64,000 bases of DNA from the NCBI RefSeq assembly GCF_012911565.1, contig NZ_JAAMPU010000105.1:237805-301804 (forward strand), given 5' to 3'. The position numbers and the translations under genes were made by a program. The notes beneath the pieces are model-generated. The model worked only from the letters and a program-made list of their open reading frames with translations, made no database searches and was not told where the DNA came from. Of the stretch, positions 56,742 to 64,000 are shown one piece after another. This stretch comes from Flavobacterium silvaticum (lineage in GTDB: Bacteria > Bacteroidota > Bacteroidia > Flavobacteriales > Flavobacteriaceae). How positions within the stretch are numbered: the stretch's first letter is position 1; each line of letters begins with the position of its first letter.

Positions 56742-57959
56742 TTATTCTTCGGCGTCTTTATAATCCGGATACAGGAAATTATTGTACGGAAAACGCGCAA
56801 TGTGCAATTCGCGCACGGCTTCATACACACGTTCGCGGAATTCTTCTATATTTTCCTTGGTTGCAGCCGATATGAAGATGGCGTTTTTCTCACCCACATT
56901 ATGCATCCACGTAGATTTCCATTCGTTTAAGGTATAATGCCTTTTGGTTTTTTCGGTTACCAGATCGTCGGCATCTATGGTCAGGTGTTTATAGGCATCT
57001 ATTTTATTGAAGACCATTAGCGTTGGTTTGCCGTCGCTTTTTATTTCGGATAAAATCTGGTTGACAGATGCGATATGCTCTTCAAAATCGGGGTGAGAAA
57101 TATCCACCACATGCAATAATAGATCGGCCTCACGCACTTCATCGAGCGTGCTTTTGAACGATTCCACCAATTGTGTCGGGAGTTTTCTAATGAACCCGAC
57201 CGTATCGGTCAACAGGAACGGCAGGTTTTTTACGACTACTTTCCTTACCGTCGTATCCAAAGTCGCGAACAATTTGTCTTCTACGAACACCTCGCTTTTG
57301 CTGATGGTATTCATCAATGTCGATTTACCGACGTTTGTGTACCCAACCAAAGCCACACGAACCAAAGCACCACGGTTTCCGCGCTGGACGGCCATTTGTT
57401 TGTCGATTACCTTGAGTTTTTCCTTCAATAGTGAAATCCGGTCCCGAACGATACGTCTGTCTGTCTCGATTTCGGTTTCACCAGGACCGCGCAACCCGAT
57501 TCCACCTTTCTGGCGTTCGAGGTGCGTCCACATTCCGGATAGTCTCGGAAGCAAATACTGGCATTGTGCCAATTCTACCTGAGTTCTTGCATAGGATGTT
57601 TCGGCGCGTTGGGCAAAAATGTCGAGAATAAGGTTCGTTCGGTCCAGAACCTTGCAATCAAGTTCACGCGAAATGTTTTTTTGTTGTGAAGGTGAGAGTT
57701 CATCGTCAAAAATCACAGTAGAAATCTTATGCTCCTTTATATAGGTATGGATTTCTTCCATCTTTCCGGTCCCGACAAAAGTCTTTGGGTTGGGACGTTC
57801 CATTTTTTGGGAAAAGCGTTTGGCAACCTGGCCTCCGGCTGTATGTGTCAGGAATTCAAGTTCATCGAGATATTCGGTGAGTTTTTCCTCATTCTGTTGT
57901 TGGGTAATTACACCTACAAGAATGGTTTTTTCTAAAGATTTAGTATCCTTTTCTAGCAT
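56742..57959 (-). CDS. hflX: GTPase HflX
   Basis: 405 residues. Ribosome-associated GTPase that splits stalled ribosomes. The N-terminal domain (GGQVAKRFSQKMERPNPKTFVGTGKMEEI, FDDELSPSQQKNI) and the G domain (GYTNVGKSTLMN, DTVGFI, NKIDAY) are typical. A -7 box TATTTTTG is at 57978-57985. It converges with DUF3078. Confidence 0.95.
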   Translation of the reverse strand: MLEKDTKSLEKTILVGVITQQQNEEKLTEYLDELEFLTHTAGGQVAKRFSQKMERPNPKTFVGTGKMEEIHTYIKEHKISTVIFDDELSPSQQKNISRELDCKVLDRTNLILDIFAQRAETSYARTQVELAQCQYLLPRLSGMWTHLERQKGGIGLRGPGETEIETDRRIVRDRISLLKEKLKVIDKQMAVQRGNRGALVRVALVGYTNVGKSTLMNTISKSEVFVEDKLFATLDTTVRKVVVKNLPFLLTDTVGFIRKLPTQLVESFKSTLDEVREADLLLHVVDISHPDFEEHIASVNQILSEIKSDGKPTLMVFNKIDAYKHLTIDADDLVTEKTKRHYTLNEWKSTWMHNVGEKNAIFISAATKENIEEFRERVYEAVRELHIARFPYNNFLYPDYKDAEE

Positions 57960-57977
57960 CGTAAATTATGGAAAATG

Positions 57978-57985
57978 CAAAAATA
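57978..57985 (-). promoter_or_regulatory. -7 box TATTTTTG of hflX
   Basis: Exact TAnnTTTG, 18 bases before the hflX ATG. Confidence 0.55.
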
Positions 57986-58091
57986 CTAATTAAAAGGATG
58001 CTTTTTTTAAAGCATAAATAACAAGTAGTCAAATCAGAACGAAATATTTCCATTTATTAAAGGGTTCTTAAAGAAAATCCAAATATTTAGT

Positions 58092-58099
58092 TAAATTTG
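58092..58099 (+). promoter_or_regulatory. -7 box TAAATTTG of the adhesin gene
   Basis: Exact TAnnTTTG that leaves a leader of about 40 bases before the ATG at 58145. Confidence 0.5.
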
Positions 58100-58144
58100 A
58101 GATTCTAAACTACAATTTTTTTAACAACCAAATTTTCAACAACT

Positions 58145-61100
58145 ATGAAAAAGATTACAATTTACCTTGTAATGCTGCTCATGGGTTTTTCGGGATATTC
58201 ACAAGTTGAATATTTTGATGACGCGAGCGTCGTTGCACCGGTTACTCCCGGACCTTGGGTATTGCCATCAGGTACCTGGCAAATCTTTGACAACGGGGTT
58301 GGACCGACAGTCAACTGGAACTTGAATCCACAGGGTACTTATCCCGCTTATTCAGGAACCAAGTGCGCGTACATGGACCGGATGAACATCGGGGCGAACA
58401 ACACCTCCGAAGATTATCTTGTCACGCCGCTGCTGAGCGTACCAACCAATGCCCAGTTGCGGTTCTTTACCAGAACAACTATCGCGGGCCAGTCAACACC
58501 CAACAGTACCATTTATCAAATCAGGTCGGCGCCTGCAACTGCAGATCCGACTCTACCCGCATCATTTACCACCATTGTAAAAACATGGACGGAAAATGAA
58601 CTTACGGATGACTATGATGTATGGGAGGAAAAAATCCTCGATATCACAGATCCTGTAGGTTCACAAATGTATTATGCTTTTGTGCGGGTGTTTACCCAGC
58701 CTACTGCGGCTCCCAATGGAGACCGATGGCTGGTAGACGATTTCAAATTCGTTGAAAAATGTCTTGATGTAACAGATATCGTACCTGCCTGCCTGTCCAC
58801 AAGCGCATCGTTAAGTTGGACAAGTCCGGGGCCTGCCACGCAATGGGCCGTCCATGTACTCCCGGCCGATGCGGAGTTTGATCCAAACGCAGGAACGCCC
58901 TATATAGCAACAACAAATACGAACTTTGTTGTAGATCATACCACACAGCCTACGGAAACACCAATGCTCCCAATTACGGACTACGTGTTTTATATTAGGG
59001 CACTATGTGAAGACTCTCCGAGTGATTGGGTTTCCATAGAATGTACAACACAAGCCTTGCCACCTGAATGTGGTGGTTCTTACGTGGACAACGGAGGCGT
59101 GGACGGGGAATACTTAGGAAATAGTAATGATATTGTCACTATATGCCCAGATAATCCAACAGACCAGGTCACCGTAACATTTACCGATTTCAATACAGAA
59201 AACGGTTGGGATGGTATTTACGTTTTTGATGGAAACTCAATCAACGCAAATATTATTGCCAGTGACAATGATTCCGGTTTCAATGAAGATCTTTCAACAC
59301 CGGGAGCCTGGTGGGGTAATGCCATTCCGGGGCCGTTCACTTCTACGAGCCCTGACGGATGTTTGACTTTCCAGTTCATATCAGATGGCTTTGGAAATTT
59401 TGACGGATGGCTCGCCAGTGTAACCTGTAACCCACCACCTGCTTGTCCTGAGCCGGGAGCTTTGACTATTGACGTCACTGCAACTACGGCGACTTTAGGA
59501 TGGACAAATGTTGGTCCGGGTACAGCTTGGGAAGTCATTGCTTTGCCTTGCGGAGCTCCGGCACCTACGGCTGATACAGTCGGGACAATTGTAGAAACAG
59601 GATCGTCTTACACTTTTGACCCATTAATTCCGGGAACCTGTTATGATTTCTATGTGCGCGCGAATTGCGAAAGCTCCTCTAACGGAATCAGCGACTGGAA
59701 TGGGCCTATCTCTGAAATGACAGATGTACTTCCTCCGGAATGCGGCGGAAACTATGTTGATAACGGAGGCCTTGGCAGTGATTATGCTTCAGGTTCAGAT
59801 GAGGTTACTGTAATCTGTCCTGAAAACCCGGGCGATTATGTAACTGTTATCTTCACGCAATTCGATACCGATTGGGGGTCTGACGGAATTTATGTTTACG
59901 ACGGAAATTCAACAGACGCACCAATGATTCCAAGTGAGAATGAAGCTGGCTTCAGTGTACTTACCGAACCCGGAGCTTATTGGGGAACAGATATTCCTGG
60001 CCCGTTTGAATCTACTTCGCCAGACGGATGTCTGACCTTCCACTTTTTGAGTGATGATTTCTTCGAGACACCCGGGTTTTTGGCGAATGTAGTTTGTGCC
60101 CCAATACTTCCATGTGCAAAACCAGTAAACTTTGAGGTTACGGGGACAACATCATATGGTGCTACTTTAACCTGGGATGCCGGGGCGGGAACTTCATGGC
60201 AGGTACTTGCGCTTCCTTGCGGATCTCCTGCGCCAGACGCTTCTGCCGGAGGAATTCCTACAACTGAGCCAACGTTTGTATTTACAGACGAACTGGAAGC
60301 GGATACTTGTTATGACTTTTATGTACGTACGAATTGTACGGCAGATGGAAATGGGTTCAGTTATTGGACTTTCCCTCAATCTGCAAGCACTCAGGTTGCA
60401 CCTCCTGTTTGTGGTGGCCAGTATACCGATAACGGCGGATTGAACAATACCTATCTTCCCAACTCAAATTCAATTGTTACGGTTTGTCCGGAAGCAGGCG
60501 AAATTGTAATTGTAACTTTTACAGCGTTTGATGTAGAACAATGGGGTGGAGACGGGCTTTACGTTTTTGACGGACCTTCTACAGATTCCCCTCTCATCCC
60601 TAGCGAAAATGAAGCTACATGGAACCTTCCTTTAGATGGAGCATATTGGGGAACAGAAATTCCCGGCCCATTCGAATCGACTTCACCGGACGGTTGTCTT
60701 ACTTTCCAGTTCATCAGTGATGGTTTTGGAGAGCTTGATGGATATGTGGCAGATGTTGCCTGCGTACCGGCTCCAACTTGTCCAAAACCGACAAACGTTA
60801 CACACACCGTACCTACCAATGATTCGGTTACGGTTAGCTGGGTTCCTAACGGTCCTGCCACACAATGGAAAGTATATGTGCTTCCGTGTGATGATCCGGC
60901 ACCTACCGCTGCAACTCCTGGAGGAGTACCTGCAGATGCCCCTACCGCTACCGTTACAGATTTAATAGAAAGTACGTGTTATAAAATTTGGGTCATCTCC
61001 ATTTGTTCAGATACAGATGCCAGTAATCCGACAATGCCTCAAACCATAACCACTCAGGTAGATCCTCCTGTGTGCGGTGGCATATTCTATGATGCCGGCG

Positions 61101-64000
61101 GACCGGATGACAATTATCCTGAAAGTTCTGATTCTATCGTTACTGTATGCCCTGAAAATCCAGGTGAAATTGTACAGATTGTCTGGACCTCGTTCGATAC
61201 TGAAGCTCAAATTGATGGGCTATATGTGTATGATGGCCCAAGTACGTCATCACCACAAATTTCCAGCGATAATCCTGCAAATACTTTTGGCGTGCTTACC
61301 GAACCAGGAGCTTTCTGGGGCAGCGAGCTTCCATATAATTTCGAATCGTCAAGCCCTGACGGCTGTTTGACCTTCCATTTCCTGAGTGATAATTTCTTTG
61401 AATTGTCCGGATGGGAGGCCAATGTGAATTGTATCCCGGCACCTACGTGTCCTAAGCCATTTGAAGTAAGCATAGTAGATGTATCTACATCAGATGTTAC
61501 CGTTGATTGGACACCGCAAGGAACAGCTACCCAATGGGAAGTAATTGTATTGCCTGCTTCAGATCCGGCTCCGGATGCTTCTGCAGTAGGGCAAATTACG
61601 AGCGATCATCCATATACTTATGGGCCAATAGACTCAGGTACTCAATATAAAGTATACGTAAGAGCTATATGTAGTGATGAAGACAAGAGCAGCTGGACAT
61701 ATCCGATACCTTTTGTTACCCTTATTACGAATGATGAATGTTCCACCGCAACGGTAGTTCCGGTCAACCCGACTCCAACGTGTGTCGAATCTGTATCGGG
61801 AACTTTAATCGGGGCGACTGACTCGGGCGTTACCAACAACTGTTTCGGTTCTTCAGACGATGACGTCTGGTTCCAGTTTACGGCAACGGGCCCTAACCAC
61901 GCTATCTCTTTACAGAATATAAATCAGGATTTCCCAAGTATAAACTTCGCGGTTTATGCAAACGGATGCGACGCACTTGAGCTTGTCCAGTGTTTTGAAA
62001 CGAGCGAAGGTTTGGTTACAGGTTTGATCCCTGACCAGACATACTACATTCAGGTTTATTCGATGTTTGAGCCTGATCCTACCTATTCATTCGACCTCTG
62101 TATCACAACCTTGTTGCCTCCAATCACGACCGCACCAATGGGCGACGACTGGACACCACAGCAATTGATCCAGGATATATTGATAGGAAATGATTGTGCG
62201 ATTGCCAGTAACATTACCACTTCTACGGGTATTGATTTTGGTTCTGCGGCCAACGGTATCGGATACTTCAATAAAAATGGTTCGAGCTTCCAGTTTGATG
62301 AAGGGGTTATACTTTCATCTGGTAGTGTTGATGACGCACCAGGGCCGAACATCATCTTCCCGGTCCAGAGTGCAGGGACAGAGATGGACGACAATTTCAA
62401 TTACTTGTGGCCTGGTGATGACGATCTTGAAGCCATCATACTTGAAGCAACCGGAGAGGCAATGAATTCCAATAATGCTTCGATCGTTGAATTCGACTTC
62501 GTGCCGATCACACCTTCAATCAGCTTTAATTTCATATTCGCCTCAGAAGAATATGGGGATTTCCAATGTAGTTTCTCCGATGCTTTCGCGTTCTTATTGA
62601 CCGATACATCTGCCGGAACTCCCGCGGTGAATCTCGCGGTATTGCCTAACTCAACCACGCCTGTATCTGTGGTAACGATAAGGGATTCGGCATATAACAA
62701 CAGTTGTGATTCTGTAAACCCGCAATATTTTGACGAGTATTATGTGTTGCCAGAAGGAATAGGCGGCCTTGGTGCGCCCATCAATTTTGACGGTGTTACT
62801 GTGCCGCTGGCGGCGACAGCTACGGTAGTTCCGGGCAACACCTATCATATTAAATTGGTTATTGCAGACCGACAGGATGCATCTTATGATTCTGCCGTTT
62901 TCCTTGAAGGCGGAAGTTTCAGTTCAGGGGAAGATTTGTTCCCGGATGATTTGCTTCAGGAAAATCTGACAGCCCTTTGTCCTGGAGGTTCTTATACTTT
63001 AGACACAGGTCTTAGCCCAGATGAATATACATTTATCTGGAGTGATGCCAACGGAGTCATAGAATCTGCCACTGGTCCAACACTTGTTGTTACACAGCCT
63101 GGACAATATCATGTGGATGCACATTATCTGAGCACTACTTGCGGACCTTCGGGAGACATCGTGATTGAATTCTTCCCGGATATAGTCCTGACTCCGGATG
63201 TAGATCTGGTACGTTGTAATGAAACCGGTTATGCAGAATTCGATTTGTCCGAAGCCAATATTCCAGTCCTTGGAACTTTGGATCCGGCAGATTATACAAT
63301 GACGTATTATCTTACGGCAGATGATGCTGCAAATGAATTTAGTCCGCTTCCCAACCTATATACCAATGTAGTCCAGAACCTTCAGACTATATATGTACGT
63401 GCTGAAACTGCGGCAGGATGTTTTGCCATAATAGCTCTTGATTTGGTTGTCAACCTGAATCCGCCGGCTATTGTTCCTGTAGATGATGTATCTGCCTGCG
63501 AATCCTACACATTAGGAACTCCGGAAGTAGGACATTTCTATTTTGAAGCAGATGGACAAGGCGCTATCGCAGACGGGGCTACCATTACAGATACGGCCAA
63601 TCCAACCATGATTTATCTGTATGCAGGTACGTCCGGATGTTCTTCCCAAGATACCTTTACGGTAACTATATTGGATCAGTTGAATGCGGATGTCCTTCCG
63701 AGTACGCCGGCCAATTGTAGTTTCGAATTACCTGTTTTGTCAGCCAACAACACCTACTGGACATTGCCAGGTGGTCCTTCTGGTGGTGGTACTCAGTTAT
63801 TCGCTGGCGGAATTATTTCAACTACCCAGGATATTTTCATCTATGCGGTTTCGCCAGGATGTGATCCTACAGAATCTTCCTTCACCGTTACCGTTACCCC
63901 TGCTCCTGTATTGGATGCGGTTGGTGACCTTTCGGACTGCGAGTCGATCACGTTGCCTTCATTGAGTGTTGGATCGTATTACACGGATGCGGAACACACG
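58145..64000 (+). CDS. giant exported multidomain adhesin, 3' end outside window
   Basis: The frame is open from the ATG at 58145 to the last base (1952 codons visible). Signal peptide MKKITIYLVMLLMGFSGYSQ. Domains in order: choice-of-anchor J-like (about 20-205), FN3 (about 215-300), then four units of CUB followed by FN3 that start near residues 305, 529, 752 and 973. Next are a beta-domain (about 1195-1330), a choice-of-anchor L domain (about 1345-1600), and Ig/PKD-like repeats to the edge. This is the form of T9SS-exported gliding or adhesion proteins, whose sorting domain would lie beyond the window. Confidence 0.9.
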   Translation, partial: MKKITIYLVMLLMGFSGYSQVEYFDDASVVAPVTPGPWVLPSGTWQIFDNGVGPTVNWNLNPQGTYPAYSGTKCAYMDRMNIGANNTSEDYLVTPLLSVPTNAQLRFFTRTTIAGQSTPNSTIYQIRSAPATADPTLPASFTTIVKTWTENELTDDYDVWEEKILDITDPVGSQMYYAFVRVFTQPTAAPNGDRWLVDDFKFVEKCLDVTDIVPACLSTSASLSWTSPGPATQWAVHVLPADAEFDPNAGTPYIATTNTNFVVDHTTQPTETPMLPITDYVFYIRALCEDSPSDWVSIECTTQALPPECGGSYVDNGGVDGEYLGNSNDIVTICPDNPTDQVTVTFTDFNTENGWDGIYVFDGNSINANIIASDNDSGFNEDLSTPGAWWGNAIPGPFTSTSPDGCLTFQFISDGFGNFDGWLASVTCNPPPACPEPGALTIDVTATTATLGWTNVGPGTAWEVIALPCGAPAPTADTVGTIVETGSSYTFDPLIPGTCYDFYVRANCESSSNGISDWNGPISEMTDVLPPECGGNYVDNGGLGSDYASGSDEVTVICPENPGDYVTVIFTQFDTDWGSDGIYVYDGNSTDAPMIPSENEAGFSVLTEPGAYWGTDIPGPFESTSPDGCLTFHFLSDDFFETPGFLANVVCAPILPCAKPVNFEVTGTTSYGATLTWDAGAGTSWQVLALPCGSPAPDASAGGIPTTEPTFVFTDELEADTCYDFYVRTNCTADGNGFSYWTFPQSASTQVAPPVCGGQYTDNGGLNNTYLPNSNSIVTVCPEAGEIVIVTFTAFDVEQWGGDGLYVFDGPSTDSPLIPSENEATWNLPLDGAYWGTEIPGPFESTSPDGCLTFQFISDGFGELDGYVADVACVPAPTCPKPTNVTHTVPTNDSVTVSWVPNGPATQWKVYVLPCDDPAPTAATPGGVPADAPTATVTDLIESTCYKIWVISICSDTDASNPTMPQTITTQVDPPVCGGIFYDAGGPDDNYPESSDSIVTVCPENPGEIVQIVWTSFDTEAQIDGLYVYDGPSTSSPQISSDNPANTFGVLTEPGAFWGSELPYNFESSSPDGCLTFHFLSDNFFELSGWEANVNCIPAPTCPKPFEVSIVDVSTSDVTVDWTPQGTATQWEVIVLPASDPAPDASAVGQITSDHPYTYGPIDSGTQYKVYVRAICSDEDKSSWTYPIPFVTLITNDECSTATVVPVNPTPTCVESVSGTLIGATDSGVTNNCFGSSDDDVWFQFTATGPNHAISLQNINQDFPSINFAVYANGCDALELVQCFETSEGLVTGLIPDQTYYIQVYSMFEPDPTYSFDLCITTLLPPITTAPMGDDWTPQQLIQDILIGNDCAIASNITTSTGIDFGSAANGIGYFNKNGSSFQFDEGVILSSGSVDDAPGPNIIFPVQSAGTEMDDNFNYLWPGDDDLEAIILEATGEAMNSNNASIVEFDFVPITPSISFNFIFASEEYGDFQCSFSDAFAFLLTDTSAGTPAVNLAVLPNSTTPVSVVTIRDSAYNNSCDSVNPQYFDEYYVLPEGIGGLGAPINFDGVTVPLAATATVVPGNTYHIKLVIADRQDASYDSAVFLEGGSFSSGEDLFPDDLLQENLTALCPGGSYTLDTGLSPDEYTFIWSDANGVIESATGPTLVVTQPGQYHVDAHYLSTTCGPSGDIVIEFFPDIVLTPDVDLVRCNETGYAEFDLSEANIPVLGTLDPADYTMTYYLTADDAANEFSPLPNLYTNVVQNLQTIYVRAETAAGCFAIIALDLVVNLNPPAIVPVDDVSACESYTLGTPEVGHFYFEADGQGAIADGATITDTANPTMIYLYAGTSGCSSQDTFTVTILDQLNADVLPSTPANCSFELPVLSANNTYWTLPGGPSGGGTQLFAGGIISTTQDIFIYAVSPGCDPTESSFTVTVTPAPVLDAVGDLSDCESITLPSLSVGSYYTDAEHT
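59060..61720 (+). repeat. four tandem CUB-FN3 coding units
   Basis: Units begin near 59060, 59731, 60401 and 61063, with periods of about 671, 670 and 662 bases. Each starts PPxCGGxYxDNGG and carries GPFESTSPDGCLTF(Q/H)F, followed by an FN3 domain. The repeats are similar in protein but drifted in DNA. Confidence 0.8.

Overview
The window looks like chromosomal DNA of a Flavobacterium-type member of the Flavobacteriaceae (Bacteroidota). Reasons: flavobacterial family proteins (DUF4175, DUF4837, DUF2480, DUF3078, choice-of-anchor L adhesin), a type IX secretion (T9SS) sorting domain, almost no Shine-Dalgarno sequences, and repeated TAnnTTTG promoter -7 boxes just upstream of genes. Two parS-like centromere sites flank mnmG, which suggests that this part of the chromosome is close to the replication origin.

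Layout. 0-9.6 kb: end of an unknown gene, gltX, an intergenic repeat element, a large DUF4175 membrane protein, ybeY, mnmG between parS sites, a methyltransferase and an OmpH-like lipoprotein. 9.7-16.5 kb: a PIF1-type helicase with a C-terminal HTH, doxX-like gene and holB on the minus strand, then a LytS/LytTR two-component pair with two small followers. 16.6-24.7 kb: T9SS-exported dioxygenase, pgk, asnB, a LysM lytic transglycosylase, a DUF4837 lipoprotein and a GNAT acetyltransferase. 24.7-28.5 kb: OmpA-like protein, S41 protease, rnpA, a small secreted peptide and a candidate small RNA.

28.5-37.7 kb is the most unusual region. It holds, on the minus strand, a 1297-residue protein of unknown family, a 743-residue polymorphic toxin ending in an HExxH metallopeptidase domain, a 99-residue candidate immunity protein, an M15-type cell-wall peptidase and a patatin phospholipase coupled to it by an ATGA overlap. 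Divergent from the large gene is a lambda-CI-like S24 repressor with an intact Ala-Gly cleavage site and Ser/Lys dyad. The large gene has a full promoter with a dyad in its spacer. Almost identical hairpin terminators lie at both ends. I propose a DNA-damage-inducible toxin-and-lysis island, organised like a colicin operon but built from different parts. A second toxin/immunity pair at 43.9-46.4 kb shares the first toxin's N-terminal motif but has a different core and tip, so both may use one export route.

37.7-43.8 kb: an M1 peptidase, two tandem S8 proteases and an MBL-fold hydrolase. 46.5-56.7 kb: SUF iron-sulfur assembly genes (A-type carrier, sufB, sufC, sufD, sufS, sufE, sufT-like) interrupted by two DUF2157-like membrane proteins and followed by DUF2480 and DUF3078 genes. 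56.7-64 kb: hflX, then the start of a very large exported adhesin with four CUB-FN3 units that runs off the right edge. I saw no tRNA, rRNA, CRISPR array or insertion sequence.
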